Notes: generated by a model from the sequence alone, not told the origin. Counted from the stretch's first letter, positions 7,867-16,796 are shown. The stretch is 43,411 nucleotides of DNA from an uncultured Spirochaetota bacterium (GCA_944389415.1 CALXMF010000017.1:1-43411); one strand, 5' to 3'. Made by a program: numbers and translations.

Positions 7867-8973
7867 ATGTTGAATCATAACGAGCATATCCTTTCTGTGA
7901 TTCGCCAGTTTGCGATTTACGGAGATTTTGTGTCATGTAAACCGGTAGGTAACGGCCATATCAACAATACCTATCGTTCTACATTTAATCAGGCTGGTAG
8001 AGAAATCCGCTATACACATCAGCGGATAAATAAATCTGTTTTTAAACAACCTGAACAGGTGATGGATAATATTGTATCTGTCACATCTTTTCTGCGGCAG
8101 TTGTATATTTCTCAGGGGCTCAGTGATGTTTCGCGTCGAACATTGACGGTTGTTCCTTGTAGAGACGGTAAAATGTTCTATGTGGATGAGAATGGGGATT
8201 ACTGGCGAACTTACTTATATGTTGAGAATGTACAAACATATGAGGTTCTTGAGAATGAAGAGCTGGCGTATCGATTAGGAAAAGCAATTGGAAATTTTCA
8301 AAATAGTCTGTCTTCCTATAACGGAAGTCGTCTGCATGATACGATACCTCGGTTTCATGATATGCATATGCGTTATGAACAGCTTGATGAAGCTCTTGAG
8401 AAGGATGTAAAAAAACGTGCTGATACTATTAAAGAAGAACTAGATTTTCTTGCTGCCAATCGTGAACGAGGAATGGTTTTGACTGATGGTCTTGCGTCAG
8501 GTAGATTGCGAGAAGGAATTACTCACAATGACACAAAGGTAAATAATATTCTGTTTGATGAGAAAACGGGGGCTGCCTTGTGCGTGATTGATTTAGATAC
8601 AGTTATGCCCGGTACAGTTTTGTTTGATACAGGCGATTTAATTAGAACAGCAACAAATACTGCTGCTGAAGATGAACAAGATGTGTCAAAGGTTCAGTTC
8701 AATTTTGCTGTATTTAAAGCGCTGATTAAAGGGTATGTTGAAGAAGCTTCTGGTTTTCTGTCACCATACGAAAAGAGTTTAATTGCTGAGTCTGGCCGGA
8801 CTATTACTTTGATTATGGCTGTTCGTATGGTTACTGATTATTTGAACGGAGATGTATATTATAAAATTGATTATCCAGAACATAATATTGTTCGTGCCCG
8901 GACGCAGATAGCTTTGATAAAAGCGATGGATGCGCAGTGGGATGAAATACAGCGGTTTGTTTCAGAATTATAA
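7867..8973 (+). CDS. APH/choline-kinase-fold phosphotransferase, resembling N-acetylhexosamine 1-kinase (NahK)
   Basis: 368 aa from the ATG at 7867. The catalytic loop HNDTKVNNILF (near residue 220) matches the HxDxxxxN motif of the family, and IDLDTVMPG carries the metal-binding Asp. HNDTKVNN followed by DLDTVMPG and then DTGD is characteristic of the NahK/mucin-desulfatase-operon kinases that phosphorylate GlcNAc/GalNAc at C1. Aminoglycoside or homoserine kinase activity is less likely. No partner phosphorylase or uridylyltransferase lies nearby, so the substrate is inferred only. An upstream in-frame ATG at 7843 is rejected because the promoter -10 box lies between the two. Confidence 0.78.
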   Translation: MLNHNEHILSVIRQFAIYGDFVSCKPVGNGHINNTYRSTFNQAGREIRYTHQRINKSVFKQPEQVMDNIVSVTSFLRQLYISQGLSDVSRRTLTVVPCRDGKMFYVDENGDYWRTYLYVENVQTYEVLENEELAYRLGKAIGNFQNSLSSYNGSRLHDTIPRFHDMHMRYEQLDEALEKDVKKRADTIKEELDFLAANRERGMVLTDGLASGRLREGITHNDTKVNNILFDEKTGAALCVIDLDTVMPGTVLFDTGDLIRTATNTAAEDEQDVSKVQFNFAVFKALIKGYVEEASGFLSPYEKSLIAESGRTITLIMAVRMVTDYLNGDVYYKIDYPEHNIVRARTQIALIKAMDAQWDEIQRFVSEL

Positions 8974-9050
8974 ATATACGATCAATAAATTCTTTTCAAA
9001 CGAGATATTTTATAACAGAAAAAAAAAGTATGAATATTTTGTTATCAGAA

Positions 9051-9078
9051 TTGACAGTAGGCAAATGCTTATTATAGT
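9051..9078 (+). promoter_or_regulatory. promoter of the efflux operon
   Basis: A perfect TTGACA (9051-9056), a 16-nt spacer and TATAGT (9073-9078). The operator palindrome begins on the last base of the -10 box, so a bound repressor would block the start region. A GGAG at 9109-9112 precedes the ATG at 9118. Confidence 0.8.
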
Positions 9079-9107
9079 ATATGTTACCAAACATTCGGTA
9101 ACATATA
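9078..9107 (+). promoter_or_regulatory. inverted-repeat operator, probable TetR-family binding site
   Basis: Arms TATATGTTACC (9078-9088) and GGTAACATATA (9097-9107) are perfect reverse complements around an 8-bp centre. The site covers the end of the -10 box, the transcription start and the leader, and lies 10 bp before the TetR-type gene. Autorepression by the encoded regulator is the obvious reading. Confidence 0.8.
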
Positions 9108-9117
9108 CGGAGATTTA

Positions 9118-9567
9118 ATGGGTGATAATACAAAGGAACGCATTATTCATAATGCGTTTATGTTGTATGCGGATTCGTGGGATAAAGAAGTTTCTCTGTC
9201 CCAGATTGCCTCGTTGACAGGAATTAGCAAGACCGCTATTTTCAGACATTTCGCTGATAAAGGTGCGCTCCTGGCGGCAATGAAAACTCAGTTTTATGAT
9301 GACGCAGCAGTTCTTATGCGCATAATGTATGATACGGCGGTACCTCTTGATGATCGTATTCGCAATGTGATTGCAGCGATTTGCAGCAAAGGCGAATATC
9401 TGTGTTTTGTGCTCAGACTGCTTACATCTGATTCTGATTTAGGTAAGGAACTGAGAACAGCTTTTATTGAACGTGATGTTCCGCTATGTTCTCTGTCGAA
9501 TGTTTCTGGATTCCAGTTTCTGTATATTATATATATCGGTTCATTAGTGATGACCAGTTCTCTATAG
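9118..9567 (+). CDS. TetR-family regulator, N-terminal part (frame-split)
   Basis: 149 aa. A TetR-type helix-turn-helix occupies residues 1-55 (SLSQIASLTGISKTAIFRHFADKGALL), followed by the start of a helical ligand-binding region. The frame stops at TAG 9565-9567, yet the +1 frame stays open from 9554 and continues smoothly (YSYIVSVQNQ...) into the next segment, which carries a second TetR helix-turn-helix. One extra base between 9551 and 9566 would explain the break. The intact protein would be about 405 aa with two DNA-binding domains. If the shift is real, this half keeps its DNA-binding head but only part of its effector domain. Confidence 0.75.
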   Translation: MGDNTKERIIHNAFMLYADSWDKEVSLSQIASLTGISKTAIFRHFADKGALLAAMKTQFYDDAAVLMRIMYDTAVPLDDRIRNVIAAICSKGEYLCFVLRLLTSDSDLGKELRTAFIERDVPLCSLSNVSGFQFLYIIYIGSLVMTSSL

Positions 9568-9580
9568 TTACATTGTAAGT

Positions 9581-10336
9581 GTGCAGAATCAGACAGAATA
9601 TAAAACAAAACTGCCTGATCCAGATACATTTGCAGATGGTGTAAGAAATTGGCTTCAAAATGGTTGGCAGTTTTTACAAAAGATTGATAATAAGAGTCAA
9701 GAAAAACTCGATACAATGTGTCTGATCGATAATGCAAATCTTAGACAGGAATCGCGTTTCTTTGTTGCTGTAACACGGCTGATACAGTTATATGGACTTC
9801 CTGGCGTGACTGTTGATCGTCTGGCGGATGAACTGCATATGGCAAAAAGTTCTTTATATAATTATTCTAAAAACAAACAGCAACTGATTCATTCTGTAAT
9901 AAAAGAAGAAGTAGAACAATTTGCATTTTGTTTGAGGGAGAAAGTGTCTTGTGCGCAGTCTTTTTCTGAGTGTGTATATATTATGCTGCGTACATCTGTG
10001 AGCTATCTTATTGCGCGGCCTAACGTAAGTTATGTTCTTGCATGGGGTGCTTTATTTAATGCAAAAAAAGGTGAAACTGTGCGGGATCGGGCTATAGCTG
10101 ATATATTAAGACCTTTTTTGTTGGATATCTCAATTCCTCAACAGTATCAGTGGATGAAGCTATCTGCATTAACAAGGTTTGTAGAATTGCTTGCAACATC
10201 TTTAGTGATTCATGGTACGAAACAGGGATTTTCTACAGAACAACTTATTTCTTGGGTCCCTGTATTATATGAGTGTATACGTGCGGGACCTCAGAAAGCA
10301 GGATTGCAGTATAGTAATAATTGGTTTCATGAATAA
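9581..10336 (+). CDS. TetR-family regulator, second helix-turn-helix and C-terminal part (frame-split)
   Basis: 251 aa if a GTG at 9581 is used; the next in-frame ATG is at 9716. Neither has a convincing ribosome-binding site, which fits this being the downstream half of a split gene. Residues 1-45 look like the end of the first TetR effector domain. A second TetR DNA-binding domain follows near residues 57-105 (LYGLPGVTVDRLADELHMAKSSLYNYSKNKQQL with Y-N-Y in place of the usual Y-Y-H), then a helical effector domain. It ends 16 bp before the TolC-like gene and so belongs to the efflux operon. Confidence 0.72.
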   Translation: MQNQTEYKTKLPDPDTFADGVRNWLQNGWQFLQKIDNKSQEKLDTMCLIDNANLRQESRFFVAVTRLIQLYGLPGVTVDRLADELHMAKSSLYNYSKNKQQLIHSVIKEEVEQFAFCLREKVSCAQSFSECVYIMLRTSVSYLIARPNVSYVLAWGALFNAKKGETVRDRAIADILRPFLLDISIPQQYQWMKLSALTRFVELLATSLVIHGTKQGFSTEQLISWVPVLYECIRAGPQKAGLQYSNNWFHE

Positions 10337-10352
10337 GGAGTTTCAGAATTAT

Positions 10353-11732
10353 ATGAAGAAAAACAAAACAGGAGCAGTTATCGCGATTGTGTTGTGTTTG
10401 TGCAGTTTTATGCGTCTGCCGGCACAGCAGCCTGATTCTGCGTCTTCAAAACCGGATGTTATTCGCTTGACAGTGGATCAGGCTGTCGATTATGCGATGG
10501 AGCACAGCAGAACACTTAAAAGCGCGCAGATCGATTTGGAAATAAAGCGGCGCGCGAAAGATTTTGCGTGGAATGTATTTATTCCGTCTGTAAATGGAAC
10601 TGCTATGGTACGTCGCAGTAATCAGGCAGTGGCATCCGGAATGCAGGGAGGCTCTGCTGCAGATCATACGGAAAAAGATCATTGGACAATAAGCGGTGGG
10701 GTTAGTGTTTCTCTCGATTTGTCCCTTGCCTTGATTGACGGTATCCGCGCAAATTCAGCAAATTACGAAGCGGGATTAATTACTTGGGAACAGGCTGTAA
10801 AACAGAATGAATTAAGCATACGCAAGCTTTTTTATGCTCTCTTGCTTCAACAGGAGAGTCTGAGCATTCAAGAAGAATCTCTGGTAAACGCTGAACAGCG
10901 TATGAATCAGGCTAGAGTTAATTATCGCAACGGCCGTGTGTCTGAACTGGAATATTTGCAGGCACAGGTAACTTACGAAAACAAAAAACCGCAGTTGCTT
11001 TCAGCGCAGCAGTCACTGCGTCAGCAGCTTGATATGTTTGCGTTTATGTTGGGTATGCCGGTTGGTACCCAGGTGGAACTTGATGGCGTAATTGAGCCTC
11101 TGTATCTGGATCTTAATGTTGATGAGCTTCTTTCTGAATACCTGATGTCAAATATTGATATTCTTGCGTTGCAGAAAAATATTGAACTGCAGAAAATAAA
11201 TCTTGGCGCTCAAAAAATGCAGGTTTTTTCTCCTGTGTTATCGCTGTCGTGGGGATGGCAGCCGTATGCGAGTCCGCTTGATACGGCGTTCGGTGATAAC
11301 TGGTATAAAAAGGATGAAGGAGCGTTTGCCGCAACTCTTTCTTGGGATTTGTTTGATATGCTGCCGTTTTCCGCCAGCTTTCAGAAAATACGGGACACAC
11401 AGGATCAAATCAGGCAGTATGAGATCGAGATGGAAACATTAATTGAAAATACAGAACTTGATATTAGAACAAAAATTGACGCCCTCGCATCATATCGTGC
11501 TACTATAGCCGCGAATGCGGCTAATATCAAGCTGGCACAGCGTTCTTATGATATGACTGTCATCGCGTATCGTAATGGTACTAGGGAGCTGCTTGATGTG
11601 CGGGATGCCGAAAACCAGTTGAATACGGCAAAACTCGGGCTGATAAATGAAAAATATAATTATCTTGCTGGTGTGCTTGATTTGGAGTATACACTGAATA
11701 CTAAACTGATAAAAACAGAAATGACAGAATAG
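10353..11732 (+). CDS. TolC-like outer-membrane efflux protein
   Basis: 459 aa from the ATG at 10353, with AAGGAG at 10335-10340. A signal peptide (MKKNK, hydrophobic core, cleavage near PAQQP) is followed by the duplicated TolC coiled-coil/barrel repeat: IRLTVDQAVDYAMEHSRTL at the mature N-terminus, ARVNYRNGRVSELEYLQAQVTYEN in the first half and the matching TVIAYRNGTRELLDVRDAENQLN in the second half. It forms the outer-membrane exit duct of the tripartite pump with the next two genes. An upstream ATG at 10329 is possible but would place extra residues before the signal peptide. Confidence 0.9.
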   Translation: MKKNKTGAVIAIVLCLCSFMRLPAQQPDSASSKPDVIRLTVDQAVDYAMEHSRTLKSAQIDLEIKRRAKDFAWNVFIPSVNGTAMVRRSNQAVASGMQGGSAADHTEKDHWTISGGVSVSLDLSLALIDGIRANSANYEAGLITWEQAVKQNELSIRKLFYALLLQQESLSIQEESLVNAEQRMNQARVNYRNGRVSELEYLQAQVTYENKKPQLLSAQQSLRQQLDMFAFMLGMPVGTQVELDGVIEPLYLDLNVDELLSEYLMSNIDILALQKNIELQKINLGAQKMQVFSPVLSLSWGWQPYASPLDTAFGDNWYKKDEGAFAATLSWDLFDMLPFSASFQKIRDTQDQIRQYEIEMETLIENTELDIRTKIDALASYRATIAANAANIKLAQRSYDMTVIAYRNGTRELLDVRDAENQLNTAKLGLINEKYNYLAGVLDLEYTLNTKLIKTEMTE

Positions 11733-11745
11733 AGGAGAACTTCTG

Positions 11746-12654
11746 ATGAAAAGAATGCAAACTTATGAAATCGCGGCAATAGTAATATGTGCTATGCTGT
11801 GTGTGATATCGTGTAATCGAGGCGAAAACCAGGAACCAGTACCTGTTTCTAATCAGACAGAAGATGTGACGTATGCGGTTAATACTTATCGGACTGTACC
11901 ATCAAATCTTGATGATTACCTGGAATTCGGTGGAGATGTTTCTGCTGTTTCTAGTGTAGATGTTCTTCCCGATGCGGCAGGTAAGCTGCTCAATATATAT
12001 GTTGAAGTGGGTGATGTGGTGAAAAAAAACCAGCTGCTTGCAACGGTCGATCCTTCAAAACCTGGGTTGTATTATGAGCCAAGTCCGGTACGTGCACCTG
12101 TTGCTGGAACTGTTAGTTCTTTTCCCCTTTCTACAGGAGCGACTGTTTCACAGTCTACCTCTATTGGAAAAATAAGCAGTACGTCTGATGTTGAAATTAC
12201 GATCAGTGTTGCGGAGCGTTTTGTTTCTCGAATTAACCTAGGACAGACAGCGACGCTGACATTTGATGCGTATCCAGGAGAATCTTTTACTGCGAAAGTA
12301 ACAGAGATAAGTCCTGTTCTTGATACAGTGACTCGTACTATGACGGTAAAACTTCGGCTTGACCCTAAAGACAGCAGGGTCAAAATTGGTATGTATGCGA
12401 GGGTAAAACTGGTAACAGAAACAAAAGAGAATGTAATTGTTGTACCATCTACTGCTGTAATTGTACGAAATGAGAAACCGTATGTGTTTATCGTACAAGG
12501 GGGGACAGCCTCATTATGTGCAGTAACACTTGGGCTGAAGATTGATAATAAGCAGGAAATAACCTCTGGTCTTAATATTGGTAATGAAGTGATTATCAGC
12601 GGTCAAACACTGCTTGATGACGGCAGCAAAGTCAATGTTGTTTCCAGTAAATAA
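11746..12654 (+). CDS. RND efflux periplasmic adaptor lipoprotein (HlyD/MFP family)
   Basis: 302 aa, ATG at 11746 with AGAGGAG upstream. The N-terminus is a lipoprotein signal (lipobox VISC), so the adaptor is lipid-anchored. A biotinyl-lipoyl-like hairpin follows (AGKLLNIYVEVGDVVKKNQLLATV and APVAGTVSSFPLSTGATV), then a beta-barrel (VSRINLGQTATLTFDAYPGESFTAKVTEI) and a membrane-proximal domain (VPSTAVIVRN...). It is short because it lacks a long alpha-helical hairpin, as in many MdtA/CusB-like adaptors outside Proteobacteria. It links the TolC-like duct (13 bp upstream) and the RND pump (14 bp downstream). Confidence 0.92.
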   Translation: MKRMQTYEIAAIVICAMLCVISCNRGENQEPVPVSNQTEDVTYAVNTYRTVPSNLDDYLEFGGDVSAVSSVDVLPDAAGKLLNIYVEVGDVVKKNQLLATVDPSKPGLYYEPSPVRAPVAGTVSSFPLSTGATVSQSTSIGKISSTSDVEITISVAERFVSRINLGQTATLTFDAYPGESFTAKVTEISPVLDTVTRTMTVKLRLDPKDSRVKIGMYARVKLVTETKENVIVVPSTAVIVRNEKPYVFIVQGGTASLCAVTLGLKIDNKQEITSGLNIGNEVIISGQTLLDDGSKVNVVSSK

Positions 12655-12668
12655 GGAGAAATGCAGTA

Positions 12669-15600
12669 ATGTCATTGTCAAAGACGGCAGTAGGAAAACC
12701 AGTTACTGTCCTAATTGTATTTATTATTCTGGCGGCGCTCAGCATATATTCAACATTGCAGCTGCCGATAGACATGCTCCCTGATATGGAGCTGCCATAT
12801 ATTGCTATTATCACGGAGTATGAGAATGCTGGACCGGAAGAAGTTGAGCGAAGTATTTCACGTCGTATTGAGAGTGTTCTTTCCGGTATCTCTGGACTTA
12901 AAACCTTGTCTTCTCAATCATCAACTGGTTCTAGTATGGTGTTTCTTGAACTGAACCAGGGAACTGATTTGACCGAAGCAATGGCGGAAGTTCGTGATAA
13001 ACTTGATATTATCAAAGGATTCCTTCCTGATGATGCGGAATCTCCTATGATTATCAAAATGGATCCATCTATGATCCCGATTATGAATTTTGTTATTACT
13101 GGAAACCGTACTCCTGAGGAACTATATGATTACGCAGAAGATGTCGTTCAGCCACGGCTTGAGCAGGTTGACGGTATTGCTTCTGCAAATATTATTGGTG
13201 GCCGGGAAAAAGCTATTATCATTAATATTCCCCGTGATCGACTTCAGGCATATTCGTTAACTATTAATCAAGTTTCTCAGATGATTGCTTCTCAGAATAT
13301 CCAGGCATCAGGTGGTACTATTGATGAGGGGGATACGGAATATTCTATTGAGACATCGGGACAGTTTACGTCTGTTGAAGATATTAAAAATACGGTTATT
13401 TCCTATAAGACTGAAACAGACAGTTCCGGTACACCGTTAGTACGAAAGATTTTGTTAAGAGATATTGCGGATGTATATGAAGGATACAAAGATGTTTCTA
13501 GCTTAGCATATATGAATGGTGAACCGTGTGTTATGCTCAGTATCCAGAAGCAAAGCGGAAAAAATTCCGTACAGACTGCAGAGCGCGCGCTTGCTCGTGT
13601 GGAAGAAATTAGAAAGACTCTTCCTTCTGATATTACTATTGAAGTTGGTATGGATACAACGGAGGATATTAAAATCGCAATCAGTAATATTCTTAGTTCT
13701 GTTATCCAGGGTGCGTTGCTTGCTGTTATTGTATTGTTTGTATTTCTTCGCAGTATCAAAAGTACAATCATTATCGGTATCTCAATTCCGTTATCATTGA
13801 TTATTACACTCGGCATCATGTATTTTACCGGGTTTACGCTGAACTTGATGACGCTTGCGGGGTTGTCCCTTGGTGTCGGTATGCTTGTGGATAACTCGAT
13901 TGTTATATTGGAAAATATATACAGTTATCGGGCAAAAGGGGCAAAGGCGGCGGTTGCCGCAGTTCTTGGTTCACAGGAAATGTTGCTGGCGATTATATCA
14001 AGTACATTGACAACTATCTGTGTTTTTCTCCCGTTAATTATGTATGGTAATGATCTAGGAATTGTCGGGCAACTGTTTTCAGGATTGACTTTTACGGTTG
14101 TATTTTGTTTGCTATGTTCTTTGATTGTGGCAATTGTGTTTGTGCCAGTGTTATCATCAAAGTATCTTAAACTGGAAAACGTTGCAAACCGCCGTCGCTC
14201 CGGGGTCCTTGGAGCTGTTGATATGGCCATGTCGCGTTTCTTTGATGGAATGGATAATGGATATGCTGCTGGTGTACGGTTTGTACTTAAACATAAAGTA
14301 ATTGTAACGATCCTGTTAGCTCTGCTGTTTATCGGCAGTGTTGTGATGATTCCTGTAATTGGATTTATTTTGACACCTGATCAGGAATCAAATACTGTTT
14401 CTGTTGAACTGGAAATGCCGAAAGGAACACGGCTTGAGACAACTGATGCTGTTATCAGACAGTTTGATGCAATGTTGCGGGAGAGTATAGTCGGTCTCAA
14501 ATCTACTACAATTTCCACTGGTAGTTCAGGTATGATGGGGAATTCATCTTCTAATACAGCAACGCTCACAATAAATGTGTGGCCATCTAAAGATCGAGAA
14601 CCAGGATGGGATGGAGGAAATGAGGCAGAAGCGAAAGCCCGTGCTTTATTTGGCCATTTCCCCGGTGCAAATTTTACTATTGGTTCAAGTAATAACGGTA
14701 TGAGTGGCAATGATATCGACATTCTTTTAAAAAGTAATAATCTTGATAATCTGCGTACGATTGCGGCTCAAATTAAAGAGCTTATGGAAAGTGATGAGCT
14801 TGCTCAATACATTACGGATGTGCAGATGGATCTGGAAGATGGCCTGCCACAAATTCGGTTGATTATTGATCGTGCCCGTATGTATGATTTAGGGGTTACG
14901 ATTTATAATGTCAGTACTGAACTTAGTGGCAATATAAATGGACAGATTGCGAGTTCTTATCAGGATGAAAATGGAGATGATATCGATATTGTTGTCCGTT
15001 TGCCGGAAGAGGATCGTTCGCGAATTGCTGATATTGAGCAGATTTTTGTAACTAATAGTTCGGGGCAGCGTATTCCTTTGTCAAGTTTTGCCCGTTATGT
15101 AGAGTCTACTTCACCGGTAACAATCAATCGTGAAGACCAGACACGTGCGGTTCATATTACAGCAAAACAGGTAAACAAGCAAAAAGATTCAACTGATTTT
15201 GTTCAGCGTCAAGTTGATAATGCAATAAAGGCCAATATCATTCTTGGTGAAGATATGACCCTCAGTTATGCCGGTAATATTGAAGATTTGAATACAATGA
15301 AACAGACCTTTATTGTGATCATTATCATGGCTATTGCGCTCGTTTTTGCAGTTATGGCAAGTCAGTTTGAATCTTTTATGGATCCTTTTATTATTTTGTT
15401 TACCATTCCGCTTTCTCTTATTGGTGTTGTTGGCATTTATTTGATAATGGGCAATCCTCTAAATGTAATGACTGCAGTTGGTATGCTTATTCTTGTCGGT
15501 ATTATTGTTAATAACGGTATTGTTTTGGTTGACTATACTAATCTGCTGCGTAAACGCGGATTAAATCTACAGGAAGCCTGTGTTGAAGCATGCCGCAATC

Positions 15601-15884
15601 GTTTACGGCCGATTCTGATGACCACCTTGACAACAGTGCTTGGTTTAATTCCAATGGCATTTTTCCCTGGTGAAGGGTCTGAAATGACACAGCCGATTGG
15701 ACAGACTGTTCTTGGGGGATTAACATTTGGTACTACTATGACATTATTTTTTATGCCGATTATGTATTACGGTTTTAATCGATTCCGTGAAAAACGTGCT
15801 GCCCGAAAGGCTGCCCGCCGGGATCGGAAACTGGCTAAAAAAGAAGGAATTTCTGTTTTACCAAGTGAAGGAGAAAGTAAATGA
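12669..15884 (+). CDS. RND-family efflux pump (AcrB/MdtB-like)
   Basis: 1071 aa, full length for a hydrophobe/amphiphile efflux RND transporter. It has the standard arrangement: TM1, a large periplasmic loop, TM2-6, a second TM and loop, then the remaining helices. Visible signatures are LPIDMLPDMELPYIAI after TM1, GLSLGVGMLVDNSIVILENI in TM4 with the proton-relay aspartate in VDNSIVI, and GILILVG-type TM10 (GMLILVGIIVNNGIVLVDY). The partner Asp-Asp pair of AcrB is reduced to VDNS, as in many non-enteric members. AAGGAG at 12653-12658 sets the start. The basic C-terminal tail overlaps the next gene by four bases. The substrate is unknown. Confidence 0.94.
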   Translation: MSLSKTAVGKPVTVLIVFIILAALSIYSTLQLPIDMLPDMELPYIAIITEYENAGPEEVERSISRRIESVLSGISGLKTLSSQSSTGSSMVFLELNQGTDLTEAMAEVRDKLDIIKGFLPDDAESPMIIKMDPSMIPIMNFVITGNRTPEELYDYAEDVVQPRLEQVDGIASANIIGGREKAIIINIPRDRLQAYSLTINQVSQMIASQNIQASGGTIDEGDTEYSIETSGQFTSVEDIKNTVISYKTETDSSGTPLVRKILLRDIADVYEGYKDVSSLAYMNGEPCVMLSIQKQSGKNSVQTAERALARVEEIRKTLPSDITIEVGMDTTEDIKIAISNILSSVIQGALLAVIVLFVFLRSIKSTIIIGISIPLSLIITLGIMYFTGFTLNLMTLAGLSLGVGMLVDNSIVILENIYSYRAKGAKAAVAAVLGSQEMLLAIISSTLTTICVFLPLIMYGNDLGIVGQLFSGLTFTVVFCLLCSLIVAIVFVPVLSSKYLKLENVANRRRSGVLGAVDMAMSRFFDGMDNGYAAGVRFVLKHKVIVTILLALLFIGSVVMIPVIGFILTPDQESNTVSVELEMPKGTRLETTDAVIRQFDAMLRESIVGLKSTTISTGSSGMMGNSSSNTATLTINVWPSKDREPGWDGGNEAEAKARALFGHFPGANFTIGSSNNGMSGNDIDILLKSNNLDNLRTIAAQIKELMESDELAQYITDVQMDLEDGLPQIRLIIDRARMYDLGVTIYNVSTELSGNINGQIASSYQDENGDDIDIVVRLPEEDRSRIADIEQIFVTNSSGQRIPLSSFARYVESTSPVTINREDQTRAVHITAKQVNKQKDSTDFVQRQVDNAIKANIILGEDMTLSYAGNIEDLNTMKQTFIVIIIMAIALVFAVMASQFESFMDPFIILFTIPLSLIGVVGIYLIMGNPLNVMTAVGMLILVGIIVNNGIVLVDYTNLLRKRGLNLQEACVEACRNRLRPILMTTLTTVLGLIPMAFFPGEGSEMTQPIGQTVLGGLTFGTTMTLFFMPIMYYGFNRFREKRAARKAARRDRKLAKKEGISVLPSEGESK

Positions 15885-16264
15885 AAAAGTTGACCGAATT
15901 GGAGTTACCGAAAATTCCTGTTAAGAATAAAGATGGTCGAAAAGAAGAAAAAATGATATCTGATATGCGTGTAAAAATGCGGCGTATTGAAGTAATCTGC
16001 AGTCAGGCGATGGAGGAAGATTTTCTGAGTTTATGCAAAGCTAAAGGAATTGGGCGTATGTTTACGAAAGTCCCGTCTGTTATGGGACAGGGATATTCTG
16101 TTCCGAAAATGGGAGATGCAGTATGGCCGCAGATGAACTGTCTGTTTCTTATTTTCTGTTGTTCAGATGAAGCTGAAGAAATTGTCCATGTTGTTGAAGA
16201 ATTGCGGAAACAATATCCAGGCGAAGGATGTGCCTGTTTTATTAGTAAAGCTCAGGTAAGATAA
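15881..16264 (+). CDS. PII-like small regulatory protein of the RND operon
   Basis: 127 aa, translationally coupled to the pump gene by an ATGA overlap. After a charged N-terminal extension of about 30 residues, residues 31-127 fit the beta-alpha-beta ferredoxin-like repeat of PII proteins: RRIEVICSQAMEEDFLSLCKAKGIGR, a shortened T-loop region with MGQGYS, then FLIFCCSDEAEEIVHVVEELRKQ and ACFISKAQV. Similar PII-like genes occur at the end of RND operons in other anaerobes. A role in sensing a nucleotide or metal to tune the pump is inferred; no uridylylation-type tyrosine context is apparent. A terminator follows. Confidence 0.7.
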   Translation: MKKLTELELPKIPVKNKDGRKEEKMISDMRVKMRRIEVICSQAMEEDFLSLCKAKGIGRMFTKVPSVMGQGYSVPKMGDAVWPQMNCLFLIFCCSDEAEEIVHVVEELRKQYPGEGCACFISKAQVR

Positions 16265-16272
16265 AGTAGAAG

Positions 16273-16309
16273 CTGATTGAAACAATATATGTTTCAATCA
16301 GTTTTTTTA
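16273..16309 (+). terminator. rho-independent terminator of the efflux operon
   Basis: CTGATTGAAAC (16273-16283) pairs with GTTTCAATCAG (16291-16301) around a 7-base loop, followed by TTTTTTT. Confidence 0.92.
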
Positions 16310-16369
16310 TTTTCTAATGTTTCGGTGTCATTATTTGGCATAGGGATAGCTCATTATTGCTGGTCTTAC

Positions 16370-16711
16370 TTATTTAGGCAGTATTTGAATATGTCCAATA
16401 ATAGGGAACCGTTTTGTTTTACCAGAAACGGCGGTGATAACTCCGTAGAGGGTCATTACAGCGAGTAATATAAAGATTGCAAGTGAACAGTAGGTACCTA
16501 GAACGGGAATACGCATAACAGCAATAGCAGCTGTGCCGGCTATTAAACTAAAAATAAAATAGACTATACCTTGATTGGTGTGAAAGCGCGCAAAGGATGA
16601 AGTTGGAGCGATGATTAGAGGTATCAAAAATAAAATGCCGAGATAGGCTGGCCATGCAATGTATTTATTTTTTTCACAATCTGCAATGTCAAAGTGTGTT
16701 ATATCATTCAT
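16370..16711 (-). CDS. small integral membrane protein (DUF4870/Tic20-like)
   Basis: 113 aa with about three to four hydrophobic segments: YIAWPAYLGILFLIPLI, a conserved RFHTNQGIVYFIFS region, a GTAAIAVMRIP segment and CSLAIFILLAVMTLYGVI. The phrase 'RFHxNQG' between the first two helices is the hallmark of DUF4870-type proteins, whose function is unknown. AGGA lies about ten bases before the ATG at 16711. It is transcribed alone, opposite to its neighbours, in the gap between the efflux operon terminator and the aminopeptidase. Confidence 0.75.
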   Translation of the reverse strand: MNDITHFDIADCEKNKYIAWPAYLGILFLIPLIIAPTSSFARFHTNQGIVYFIFSLIAGTAAIAVMRIPVLGTYCSLAIFILLAVMTLYGVITAVSGKTKRFPIIGHIQILPK

Positions 16712-16796
16712 AAGTATTTGTCCTACTTGTAACAGAATATTTTTATGATAGTTTTTTTTTACAGATGGGTCAATGTATTTTTAGAGGGTTTATTTT

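Noticed and set aside
8930-9118. Possible 62-codon gene between the kinase and the TetR regulator
   Set aside because: It overlaps the kinase end and the efflux promoter and operator; it has no ribosome-binding site and a low-complexity product.
9557-9568. Programmed +1 frameshift in the TetR gene
   Set aside because: The CTA-TAG context does not allow the P-site tRNA to re-pair in the +1 frame, and no prfB-like upstream stimulator is seen; mutation or sequencing error is simpler.
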